Positions 36,701-45,500 of a DNA stretch of 52,359 nt are shown piece by piece. The DNA lies in NCBI RefSeq assembly GCF_000482385.1, contig NZ_AXVD01000036.1:1-52359 (forward strand), read 5' to 3'. Under the pieces are notes generated by a model. It was not told the DNA's origin, did no database searches, and saw only the letters and a program-made list of their open reading frames with translations. The stretch comes from Nocardia sp. CNY236 (GTDB taxonomy: Bacteria > Actinomycetota > Actinomycetes > Mycobacteriales > Mycobacteriaceae). The position numbers and the translations under genes were made by a program. Position 1 is the stretch's first letter. Each line of letters starts with the position of its first letter.

Positions 36701-39519
36701 GCGAGCGTGACGACCGCACCGAGCAGCGGATGCGCGGCAGCGGCGAGGCCGGCGGCGGTCACGTCGCCCGTCGCTGGGCCGGAGTCCTCCAGCCAGTACC
36801 GCTGCCGCTGGAACGGGTAGGTGGGTAGCTCGACCAGACCAGCGGATAGCTGAGCGTAGGCAGGCCGCCAGTCCACGAAGACACCGGCGGTCCACAGTTC
36901 ACCGAGTGCGGTATGGAACCGGGCGAGGCCACCGTCATCCCGACGCATGCTGCCTGCCACCAGGACATCGGTCTCGACGGCCGCGGCGGTCTCCTCCACC
37001 GCGACGGTGAGCACCGGGTGCGGGCCGAGCTCGACGAAGGCGCGTAGGCCGGCGTCGAGCGCGGCGGTGACGGCCTCCTGGAACTCGACGGTCTGGCGCA
37101 GGTTGCGATACCAGTAGCCGGCGTCGAGGGTCGCGGTGTCCAGCGCCGTCCCGGTCACCGTGGAGTAGAACGGCACCTCGGCCGGGCGCGGCGCGATCCC
37201 GGTCAGCCGGGTCAACAGTTCGTCACGGATCTGCTCGACATGGCCACTGTGCGAGGCATAGTCGACATCGATGCGTCGGACCCGCAGCTGCCGTTGCTCT
37301 GCGTGGGCGAGGAATTCGTCCAGAGCCGCTGGATCACCGGAGATCGCTACCGAGGCAGGACCGTTGACCGCGGCAATCGACAGCCGCTCACCCCAGGGGG
37401 CGAGTTCAGCTCGGACCTGGTCTGCCCGAAGCTGTACCGAAGCCATCGCGCCTGCGCCGGTGAGGGAGCGCAGGGCGCGACTGCGCAATGCGACAACCTG
37501 CGCGCCTTCCGCGAGCGAGATCCCGCCGGCGACCACCGCAGCGGCGATCTCACCTTGTGAATGACCCACCACCGCCGCAGGCTCCACCCCGAACGACCGC
37601 CACACCGCCGCCAGCGACACCATCACCGAAAACAACACCGGCTGAACGACATCCACCTGGTCCCACACTGCACCCGAACTCACCAGTTCCAGCAGCGACC
37701 AGTCCACGTACGGCGACAGCGCCTGCTCGCACTCGGCCATTCGTTCGGCGAACACCGTCGACCGCGCCAGCAATTCCTGGCCCATCCCCACCCACTGCGA
37801 ACCCTGACCGGGAAAGACGAACACCACCCGGCCGGCGCCGATTTCACCTCCTCGGACGACGGTGGGCGATCCGACGCCGTCGACGAGCGCCATCAGGTCG
37901 GCGACCAAGCCCGACCGGTCTGCGGCACGCAGCACGGCCCGGTGATCGAAAGCGGTCCGACCGGCCAAGGCCCGGCCGATCGCATCGAGGTCGAGATCTG
38001 GATGCTCGGCCAGGTGGGTGTGGAGCCGCCGCGCCTGGGCGCGCAGCCCCTCGCGGTCGCGGGCGGAGAGCACCCAGGGCACGCTCGTGGAATCGGTCGT
38101 CGGCCGCGAAGACTCCTGCGGCTCGGTCTGTTCGAGGATCTCGGGCTGCTCCAGGATGAGGTGACCATTGGTGCCGCTGATCCCGAAGGAGGACACCGCG
38201 GCCCGTCGCGGATGGTCGGCCTCCGGCCACGGAGTCGGCTCGGTGACCAGCCGAGCAGAGCCTGCGGACCAGTCCACCTGGGTCGTGGGATGCGCAGCGT
38301 GCAGGGTGGGTGGCACGGTCCCGTGCCGCATGGCCATGACCATCTTGATGACGCCACCGACCCCGGCAGCCGCTTGGGTGTGGCCGATATTCGACTTCAG
38401 CGAGCCGAGCAGCAGGGGCCGGTCGCCGGGCCGGTCACGTCCGTAGGTGGCCAGCAGCGCCTGCGCCTCGATCGGGTCGCCGAGCGGTGTGCCGGTGCCG
38501 TGCGCCTCCACGACATCGACCGCGTCCGGTCGCAGGCGCGCGTCGGCCAGCGCTCGGCGGATGACGCGTTGCTGGGCGGGCCCGTTGGGAGCGGTCAGCC
38601 TGCTACTCGCGCCGTCCTGGTTGACGGCGCTGCCGCGCACCACCGCGAGTACCGGATGTCCATTGCGGCGGGCGTCCGACAGTCGTTCCAGCAGAAGCAT
38701 TCCCACGCCCTCGCCCCAGCCGGTGCCGTCCGCCTCGTCGGCGAAGGACTTGCACCGCCCGTCGCCGGCCAGGCCGCCTTGTCTGCTCATCTCGGTGAAC
38801 GGCACCGGCGTCGACATCACCATGGCGCCACCGGCCAATGCCAGCGAACATTCGCGGCGACGCAATGCATGCCCAGCCAGATGAATAGCGATCAGCGACG
38901 ACGAGCAGGCGGTGTCCACTGTGATCGCCGGACCTTCGAGGCCGAAGGTGTAAGAGATGCGGCCCGATGCCACGCTGTCGGACTGGCCGTTGCCCAGGTA
39001 GCCCTGCACCTGCTCGGATACTCGGTTCAGGCGCAGCGCATAGTCCTGATACATCACGCCGGCGAAGACCCCGGTGTCGCTGCCACGCACGGAGTACGGG
39101 TCGATACCCGCCCGCTCGAACGCTTCCCACGTCGTCTCCAGCAGCAGCCGCTGCTGCGGATCCATCGCCAACGCCTCACGCGGTGAGATGTTGAAGAACT
39201 CCGGCTCGAAGTCGGCGACCGCGTCCACGAAGCCGCCCTCGGCGGCATAGGTGCTGCCCGGTCGCCGCCGAGTCGGGTCGTGCAGAGATGCCAGATCCCA
39301 CCCACGGTCGGTCGGAAACTCGGTGATCGCGTCCGTGCCGGAGACGACCATCCGCCACAGCTTCTCGGGTGTGTCGACGCCGCCCGGGTAGCGGCAGCCC
39401 ATACCGATGATGGCGATGGGTTCGCGACTGCTCGCCTCGACCTCGTTGAGGCGTTTGCGGGTGTGATGCAGATCTGCCGCCACCCGTTTGAGATAGTCCC
39501 GGAGCTTGTCGTCAGTCAC
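27775..39519 (-). CDS. PKS-B: two modules, KS-AT-DH-KR-ACP / KS-AT-DH-ER-KR-ACP
   Basis: A 3914-residue synthase. N-terminal docking coil (TDDKLRDYLKRV). Module B1: KS 32-460, AT 562-910 (YASH), DH 917-1207 (HSVLGAALVP, HPALLD), KR 1394-1627 (LDD), ACP 1674-1760. Module B2: KS 1772-2205, AT 2302-2654 (YASH), DH 2664-2947 (HDVSGVTVLP, HPALLD), ER 3139-3464 with the NADPH motif HAATGGVGMAAVQ, KR 3466-3690 (LDD), ACP 3741-3830. It is the only fully reducing module in the window. The ER lacks the Tyr seen in erythromycin-type ERs (here GLDPD), which by the published rule suggests a 2R methyl. C-terminal docking part ends NDELFDLIDKELGIS. Start: GTG 39519, overlapping the PKS-A stop by eight bases; in-frame ATG 39528 and GTG 39531 are alternatives, with GAAGG just upstream of all three. 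Confidence 0.97.
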   Translation of the reverse strand: MTDDKLRDYLKRVAADLHHTRKRLNEVEASSREPIAIIGMGCRYPGGVDTPEKLWRMVVSGTDAITEFPTDRGWDLASLHDPTRRRPGSTYAAEGGFVDAVADFEPEFFNISPREALAMDPQQRLLLETTWEAFERAGIDPYSVRGSDTGVFAGVMYQDYALRLNRVSEQVQGYLGNGQSDSVASGRISYTFGLEGPAITVDTACSSSLIAIHLAGHALRRRECSLALAGGAMVMSTPVPFTEMSRQGGLAGDGRCKSFADEADGTGWGEGVGMLLLERLSDARRNGHPVLAVVRGSAVNQDGASSRLTAPNGPAQQRVIRRALADARLRPDAVDVVEAHGTGTPLGDPIEAQALLATYGRDRPGDRPLLLGSLKSNIGHTQAAAGVGGVIKMVMAMRHGTVPPTLHAAHPTTQVDWSAGSARLVTEPTPWPEADHPRRAAVSSFGISGTNGHLILEQPEILEQTEPQESSRPTTDSTSVPWVLSARDREGLRAQARRLHTHLAEHPDLDLDAIGRALAGRTAFDHRAVLRAADRSGLVADLMALVDGVGSPTVVRGGEIGAGRVVFVFPGQGSQWVGMGQELLARSTVFAERMAECEQALSPYVDWSLLELVSSGAVWDQVDVVQPVLFSVMVSLAAVWRSFGVEPAAVVGHSQGEIAAAVVAGGISLAEGAQVVALRSRALRSLTGAGAMASVQLRADQVRAELAPWGERLSIAAVNGPASVAISGDPAALDEFLAHAEQRQLRVRRIDVDYASHSGHVEQIRDELLTRLTGIAPRPAEVPFYSTVTGTALDTATLDAGYWYRNLRQTVEFQEAVTAALDAGLRAFVELGPHPVLTVAVEETAAAVETDVLVAGSMRRDDGGLARFHTALGELWTAGVFVDWRPAYAQLSAGLVELPTYPFQRQRYWLEDSGPATGDVTAAGLAAAAHPLLGAVVTLADGDEFVLTGRLSTRTHPWLEEHSVLGAALVPGTAFLELAARAADQVGLRRVEELTLETPLAVSTAAVDVQVTVGAPDDRGSRAITVYARSADAAPQDSWTRHARGTLCGDTVAAVTGMATAWPPPGATPIDLTGLYERFAAGGFVYGPVFQGLRGAWHVGEDIFAEAALAPQQHSDAALFGLHPALLDAVLHVTGLSGEETGRMPFAWTGAVVHAHGATAVRARVSPAGDNAFALQAWDSAGQAVVSVDALLLRPAADVPRREVRHESLLCLHWQPHRLTGRSSDTAAPIVLGGGTYPDLAALRAALAAGAAPPGLVVAPVAGSAPVVGTNTGDPATTHQVVHEAVALVQDWLAEERLAEARLIVLTRGAVAVTSAEDLTDLPQAAVWGLVRTAQTEHPGRFVLADMDDRSEISALAEFLTATEEEQVAVRGGEFCVPRLARATVAQHREPLADPDGTILITGGTGLIGSRIARHLAASGARRLVLVGRSGPAAAGAGELVEELAALGARCIVVACDVADRAALRRLLDDIPAEHPLTAIVHAAGALDDGVITALTPDRIDAVLRPKVDAAIHLHELTAAHDLRAFVLFSSAAGIFGGPGQGNYAAANAFLDALAHHRRARGMAGQSIAWTLWEQRSAMTEHLDADDARRIARSGMPALTDRQGVELFDSATAAGDPLLVAMPLDLAALQARADSDPVPRLLHGIVRPAIRRSAAPAPGGDRVSGPSVRLTGLPAAERRRELRELVRTQVAAALGHTAAEAVQPGRAFRDLGFDSLAAVDLRNRLNLVTGLRLPATLVFDHPTPDALADFLDTRLVGDIESTPTPPAPRNGTTDDPIAIVAMACRFPGGANSPEQLWDLVAAGADAISTFPTDRGWEVDTLYDPDIETDRHGTSYVNEGGFLYDAAEFDAGFFGISPREALAMDPQQRLLLETSWEALEQAGIDPTTLQGSRTGVFTGVMHHDYTVRLIGNVPEEVEGFLGSGNSASVASGRVSYVLGLEGPAVTVDTACSSSLVSLHLAVRSLRTGECDMALAGGVTVMNSPELFVVFSRQRGLAPDGRCKAFADAADGTGFGEGVGVLLLERLSDAVAAGHRVLAVVRGSAVNQDGASNGLTAPNGRAQQRVIRAALADARLTTTDVDMVEGHGTGTRLGDPIEAQALLATYGRDRSGGTPLWLGSLKSNIGHTSAAAGVGGVIKMVQALRHGVMPATLHVDRPSAQVDWSAGEVRLLARSQQWPDVSRPRRGAVSAFGVSGTNAHVVLEQAPTPIDLPKSADERPHAWVLSARSAAALRVQAERLARHVEARPELDCADIGLSLAVTRTRHSHRAVLVGDRERLLAGLRALADDAPAAGVAQAVAGTVGRTVFVFPGQGAQWVGMALELLDTSPVFAESMAACELALGQYLDRPLAQILLDPVALDSVHHVQPALFAVMVSLAATWRGFGVEPDAVLGHSQGEIAAAVVSGALSLADGAAIVALRSRLLRAIAGKGAMASLALPVDEVRILLERIGSARVVRDLAIAAINGPAATVVAGDPSAVAELLAACARAQIHARRIEVDYASHSAHVDALRDELIAALDTIRPGDCRVPMYSTVDLTWLAGPELTAEYWFRNLRGTVCFEPAVRALAEAGHTTFIEVGPHPVLTLGIGEALADTARAAIVIGSLRRGEGGLERMLLSVGEAHTGGVDLDWNAVYPDAHRVELPTYPFEHTRYWLDAAPGGADVAAAGLGATGHPLLGAAVGLADSGEHLLTGRLSRAATPWLAEHDVSGVTVLPGTALLELALHAADTVGLGLVDELTLHAPLMLPERDPLQLQVRVGPVQSDGCRSLGVYSRGDQDDTEWTACATGRLAALAGDAESPADSVVAWPPADARPLDVSELYDRFAAAGYRYGPTFRGVRAAWGRGGEVFAEVALPQRRDGDAYVMHPALLDAALHASALLPNRDGVARLPFSWTGVTAHAAGTAALRVRVIADGAQDVSLEARDLAGRLVVTVDSLALRPLPAGGLRAVTSTAQRMPHVEWIATPATGDRSGVGSCAVLDDGLSNGLPAASAWPNLDALRASAATIPAHVFADLPTGIDGDPPTMVRQTTVHALALVQDWLADERCAESTLVVVTRGAVRTGPGDRRGNWAESGVWGLIRTAQSEHPGRFVLADVDDHPASLSALATALSTGAAAESQYAVRAGELLVPRLTPEGRDTLIPPPEQSAWRLGLADDTAVGGLALLPAPDALAPLGLGQVRIAVRAAGLNFHDVVVSLGLDPDQPTLGSEGAGTIMETGPGVTDLAPGDRVLGVFGGAFGPVVVADRTTIARIPAGWSFAQAASAPIAFLTAYYGLFDLGGLRRGQSVLVHAATGGVGMAAVQLADHAGAEVFGTASPAKWDVLRAMGFDDDHRASTRTTEFAEQFGRTTEGRGMDVVLDCLAREFVDASLDLLPRGGAFVEMGKTDIRNAEDIARRYPGVRYRAFDLVQAGPQRIGELLTEVLSLFEQGVLTPLPITCWDLRHAPQAFDTLRNARHIGKNVLTVPAPIDPAGTALITGGTGTLGRLVARRLTTDYGVRHQILISRRGADAPGAAELIAELSELGTHAIAVACDVADRSALAAVLAAIPPDRPLTAVVHAAGVLDDGVVGSLAPAQIERVLRPKVDAAFALHDLTRDSDLAAFVLFSSGAALLGGAGQANYAAANAALDALAVERRALGLPGVAIGWGLWHERSELTVGVVGAAEGRMTRAGIGALTSAEGLAMFDAAWRTAHPYVFAARIDRSRLADGTGVAPLFAGLVRTPRQTLRRVGDLAGTGEPALAERLAGLAPAEAHRILLDIVRSNAAIVLAHVSADEIHPARSFKDLGFDSLTGVELRNRLANTVGVRLPAALVFDHPTPEALTSYLLDQVGATSTPSEPTLRTALGRLETQLDALLSKDAAATASDELAAWLRRALAKVEAFGATSTGTHQHQVRQQQVIESASNDELFDLIDKELGIS
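37585..37657. repeat. 73-bp tract almost identical to 47763-47835 (AT of module B1)
   Basis: 72 of 73 bases match the equivalent position in the AT of module A1; the only difference is at 37597 (C) versus 47775 (A). It encodes VDVVQPVLFSVMVSLAAVWRS. See the paired entry and the finding on AT recombination. Confidence 0.9.
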
Positions 39520-42500
39520 GGAATTCATCACCTTCGTAGATCGCGGAATTCAGCGGCGAGTTCTCGTCCATCCCGAGCTCGGTGTCGATGAAGTCGAACA
39601 GGTCCTCGTCGCTCGCCCGGTTCATGCGTTCGGCAAGCCGGGCGGCGTCCGGATCGGCATTGGCGCGCAAGGTATTCACCAGGCTCTCCAGTCGGTCCAG
39701 CACCTGTAGATCGGCGGCGCCACCATCGAACGCCTTCTCCAGTTGCTCGAGTTCGGCCATGCCGGCGGCGACCCGGTCGGTGTCGTCCGGCGCCAGCTCG
39801 GCGGCGAGGTGCTTGGCCAGCGCCACCGAACTGGGGTAGTCGAACAGCAGCGTGGCCGGCAACCGCAGACCGGTCGCAGTGTTGAGCCGGTTGCGCAGTT
39901 CCACCGCGGTGAGCGAATCGAAACCGAGTTCCATCAGCCCGCGATCGGCGTCCACGGCCTCCGGCTGGGCGAAGCCGAGCACCGTGGCCGCCTGCAGCCG
40001 GACCAGCTCCAGCAGGATGCGTTCGCGCTCTGCCGGATTGCGCCCCCGCAGCCGCTGAGTTATGGACTCGGCCGGGGCCACGCTCGCAACCCGCCGCGCC
40101 CGCGGGCGTACCAGACCGCGCAGCATGGGCGGGTATCCGGCGGCCGCTGTCGCCTCCAGATCGAGGTGTAGCGGCAACGCTGCCGGTTCGTCGGCAGCGA
40201 CTGCCAGGTCGAACAGGCCGACACCGTCGGCCGGGGTGAACGCGAGGATGCCGCCACGAGCGATGCGGCGCAGGTCCGATCGGTCGAGCGAACCGCTCAT
40301 GCCGCCCTCGGTGATCCACAGCCCCCAATCCAAAGAAGCGGCAGGCAGACCGTTCGCTCGCCTGCGGTGTGCCAGCGCATCGAGGAAGGCGTTGGCTGCG
40401 GCATAGTTGGCCTGGCCCATACCGCCGAAGACGCCGGCGATGGAGGAGAACACCACGAACGCCGACAACTCCATCTCCGCGGTCAGCTCGTGCAGGTGCA
40501 GCGCGGCATCGACCTTGGGGCGCATCACGTCCCGCAATCGCTGCGGCGTCAGTGCTTCGAGCACGCCGTCGTCGAGCACGCCGGCGGCGTGCACCACGGC
40601 GGTGAGCGGGCGGCGTACGGGCAACCCGGCGAGCAGCGCTGCGAGTTGTTCTCGCTCGGCGACGTCACACGCGGCTATCTCGACCTCCGCGCCGAGCGCG
40701 GTCAGCTCGTCGCGAAGCGCGTTCGCACCCACGGCAGCCGAACCGCGCCTACCGGTCAGCACCAGCCGGCGCACGCCGTGCCCGGACACCAGGTGCCGGG
40801 CGATATGTCGGCCGATGGCGCCGGTACCACCTGTGATCAGGACAGTTCCCCCGCGCTCCCACACCGGCGCCGCAAGCGAGTCGGTGCGCGGCACCCGGGC
40901 CAGCCGGGCCTGATGCACTACCCCCGACCGCACGGCGACCTGTGGCTCGCCGAGTCCGAGCGCGACGGGTAGTGCCGCCACCGATGCTGCATCACCATCC
41001 AGATCCGCGATCACGAATCTGCCTGGATGCTCGGTCTGCGCGGTGCGCACCAGGCCCCACACCGCGGCATGCGCCAGGTCCGGCACGTCGGCGTCCGGCC
41101 GAACGGCCACACCGTCACGCGTCACCAACAACAGGGTTGCGGCCTGTAGCCGCTCCTGCGCCAGCCAGCTCTGGACGAGCGTGAGCGCGTACTCGGTGGC
41201 AGACCGCACCGCCGCCACCTCGTCCCGCGACGGCGGATCGACCGGGACAGGAGCTACCACCACCGCCGGCAGGTCCCCATGCCCCAGCTCGGTGAGGTCG
41301 GCCACCGTGCGGTCGACGCCCGCCGCGCCCCACTCCGACACCTCACCGCCCAGGACGACCCAATCGCCCACCACGCCAGGTGTTGTCGTCGGCAGCACAG
41401 GCCACTCGACTCGGAACAGCTTCTCGTGCTCGGCCGCCGGCCGAGCAGCGCCGATCCGATCGGCGGACAGCGGCCGCAACAGCAGCGAGCGCATGGACAC
41501 GACGGGATCGCCCGCCGCGTCCACCGCCAGCACCTGCACAGCGTCCCGGCCCGCAGGCCGCAACCGGATGCGCAGCGACGACGCACCCGAGGCGTGCAAC
41601 CGAACGCCGTTCCAGGAGAAGGGCAGCCAGCTCTGGGTGGATCCTGCCAGGATTCCGAACGCCAGCGCGTGCAGGGAGCTGTCGAGCAGCGCGGGATGCA
41701 GCCCGAAGCCGGCCGCGTCGCCGCAATACTGTGGCGGCAGGCTCGCCTCGGCGTACACCTCGTCGCCGAGCCGCCACGCCTCCCGCAGGCCTCGGAAAGC
41801 CGGTCCATACGCGAAGCCGCCCTGTTCGAACTGCCTATAGAGGCCCTCGACCTCGATCGGCTCGGCACCCTGTGGCGGCCACTCGCCCACTGCCGCCGCC
41901 TCGTTCGGCTCGGAGACGGTGAGCAGGCCTGCGGCATGCCGGGTCCACGACCGGTCGGGAGGCGCGATCTCGGGCCGGGAGTACACGGCGATCGGACGGC
42001 TGCCGTCGCCGTCCGGCGCGCCGACCGAAATCTGCAGCAGCACAGCACTGTTCGTCTCGATCACCAGGGGCGCTTCCAGCAGCAGCTCGTCGACCTCGTG
42101 GCAGCCCACTTCGTCCCCGGCCCGGATGGCCAGTTCGAGGAACGCCGTGGCCGGGAACAGTGCCGATCCCAGAATGCCGTGCTCGGCCAGCCACGGGTGG
42201 CTACGAGTGGATAGCTTCGTGGTGCACAGGAACCCGCCGGAATCCGGGAGTTCGACCATCCCACCCAGCAACGGATGCTCGGCTGGGCGCAAGCCAACCG
42301 CCGCCACATCACCGGTGGCATTGTCGGCCTCCAGCCAGTAGCGCTCGTGCTGGAAGGCGTAGGTCGGCAGCTCCACATGCCTGCCGAGCGGACCGCCGAA
42401 GAACCGCTCCCAGCCGATCGACGTGCCGCGGGTGTGCAACTGAGCCAATGCCGCAGTCACCGAAGCCATTTCGGCCCGATCACGGCGCAGCGACGAGACC

Positions 42501-45500
42501 ATGGCGTCCGGGTCGACCGCCGTGTCCGCCAGGCAGTCGCGACCCATGGCGGTCAAGGACTGGTCGGGACCCAGTTCGAGGAAGCGGGTGACGCCCTCGG
42601 CGGCCAGGCACGCCATGCCGTCGTGGAAGCGAACTGCGTTGCGCACATTCGCGACCCAGTAGTCGGCGGTGTCGATCTCCTCGGCGCTGGCCACCCGGCC
42701 GGTCAGGTTCGACACGATTGGGATCAGCGGTGGCCGGAAGTCGATGGTGTCGGCGACCTTGCGGAAGTCGTCGAGCACTGCGTCCATGTGCGGCGAATGG
42801 AAGGCATGGCTGACCGCGAGCCGTCGCGCCTTACCGCCCATCGATTGCCAGCGGGCGGCGATATCGAGCGCGACATCCGCGTCGCCCGAGATCACAGTGG
42901 CTGCGGGGCCGTTCACCGCGGCGATGGACACCCGGTCCGCGTGCCCTGCGAGCAGCGGCAGGACCTGCTCCGCGGAGGCGGTCAGCGAAATCATTGCGCC
43001 ACCCTCGGGCAGGGCTTGCATGAGCCGCCCGCGCGCCGCAACCAACCGTGCGGCGTCGGGCAGCGACAGCACGCCCGAGACGTGCGCCGCGACGAGTTCG
43101 CCCACCGAATGCCCCAGCAGCAGTGCGGGTGTCACATCCCAGTGCTCCAGCAGCCGGAACAGGGCGGTCTCCAGGGCGAACACCGCAGGCTGGGTGAAAG
43201 CTGTGGTGTCGAGCAGGGCGGCCTCAGGTGATTCGGCCTGGGCGAACACCACCTCGTGCAGCGGCCGATCCAAATGGGTGTCGAATTCCGCGCACGCCGC
43301 GTCGAACGCGGCGGCGAAGACCGGCTGGGCCCGGTAGAGTTCGGCGCCCATGCCGGGACGCTGGCTGCCCTGGCCTGCACACAGGAAGGCCGTCTTGCCC
43401 TCACCGGACTTGCCACGGAATACACCGGGCGCGGTGCCGTCGGTCGCCAGCGCGTGCATGCCTGCCAGCAGTCCGTCCCGGGTGTCCGCAACGACGGCGC
43501 CGCGGTGCTCGAAGGCACTACGAGTGTTCGCCAAGGCTCTGCCGATGGCGACGGGATCGAGCGCTGGACGGTCCTGGACAAACCTGAGCAGTCGTTCGGC
43601 CTGCGCTCGCAGCGCCGCCGCGCTGCGGGCGGACACGAGCCAGAGACCGCCGCCGTCCGCATCGGGCTGTACCACCGAATCGGACTCTTCGGGAACGTGT
43701 TCCAGGATGGTGTGTGCATTGGTGCCGCTGACGCCGAACGAGGAAACGGCACCCCGGCGAGGACGGCCGGTCTCGGGCCACGTGGTGTTCTCGGTCAGCA
43801 GCGCCACCGCTCCCGACGACCAATCGACGAGCGGGGTCGGCCGGTCCACATGCAGCGTGCCGGGCAGTACACCGTGACGCATGGCCTGCACCATCTTGAT
43901 GACTCCGGCGATGCCTGCGGCGGCCTGTGCGTGCCCGATGTTCGACTTCATCGAGCCGAGCAGTAGCGGCCGGTCTGCAGGCCGATCCTGCCCATAGGCT
44001 GCCAGCAGCGCCTGGGCTTCGATGGGGTCACCGAGCCGCGTGCCGGTTCCGTGCGCTTCGACGGCGTCGACATCGGCGGCGGCGACTGCGGCATTGGCCA
44101 GCGCCTGGGCGATGACCCGCTGCTGGGCAGGCCCATTGGGCGCGGTGAGGCCATTGCTGGCGCCGTCCTGGTTCACCGCCGAGCCCCGGACCAACGCCAG
44201 CACCGGATGGCCGTTGCGCCGCGCATCGGAGAGACGTTCCAGCACCACCACACCCGCGCCCTCGGCCCAGGAGGTGCCGTCGGCAGCAGCAGCGAACGGC
44301 TTGCAGCGGCCGTCCTCGGCGAGCACGCGCTGTCGACTGAATTCGACGAAGGACCCGGGGGTGGCCATCACCGCAACACCGCCTGCCAGCGCGAGCGTGC
44401 ACTCACCCCCCCGTAGTGCCTGCGCGGCGAGATGGATTGCCACCAGTGACGAGGAACAGGCCGTATCCACCGTCACCGCAGGCCCTTCCAGCCCGAAGGT
44501 GTAGGCGATGCGGCCGGAGGCGACGCTGCCCGCGCTACCCAGTCCCAGGTAGCCTTCGAGTTCCTCGGAGGGTTGCCGCACCCGGCTCCCGTAGTCGTGG
44601 TAGCTGGAGCCAACGAAGACGCCGGCCCGGCTACCTACCAGCGATCGTGGATCGATGCCCGCGCGTTCGAATGCCTCCCAGGCGATCTCGAGCAGCAATC
44701 GCTGCTGGGGATCGATGGCCAGTGCCTCACGCGGCGAGATGCCGAAGAAGGCCGGGTCGAATTCGGCTGCCCGGTGCAAGAACCCGCCGTGCCAGGTGTA
44801 GGAGGTGCCTGGCTGTTCCGGATCGCTGGAGTAGAGCTCGTCGAGGTCCCAGCCGCGACCCGTCGGGAACGGCGAGATGGCGTCGACGCCGTCGACGACC
44901 AGGCGCCACAGGTCATCAGGGGATTCGACCTCGCCGGGGAAGCGGCAGCTCATCGCCACGATGGCGATCGGATCGTCGGCCGGTGCGGCCGCAGGCGCGG
45001 TCGCGGTCGCGGCCTCGGACGCGGCGTCGGGCGCGGCGACATCGAGATGTCCGGCGATATGGCCAACCAACGCGGTGATCGTGGGATGGTCGAAGACCAA
45101 TGTGACCGACAGCCGCAGTCCGGTCACCGCCGCCAGCCGGTTGCGCAGGTCGACAGCGGTCAGCGAATCGAACCCGAGTTCTCGGAAGGCGCGACCGGGT
45201 TCGATGCCTGCCGCATCGGCATGGCCGAGGGTCTCGGCTACCTCCGTGCGAATCAGGGACGTCAATTCCTGCTCCCGCTGGGCCTCCGATAGTCGGGCCA
45301 GCCGTCCGGCGAGGGAGTCGCCGGCGCGTGCACCCGCGTCTGTGCGGAGGAATGGCGCGGCCTGGGGCAGCTCGCGCAATACGGTGTTGGGACGCAACGT
45401 CACCGAGGTACGGGTGAATCGCTCCCAGTCGAAGCCGGAGACGATGAGCCGCGTCTCACCGTGCGTCAGTGCCTCACTCAACGCCGTGAGAGCCAGCGCC

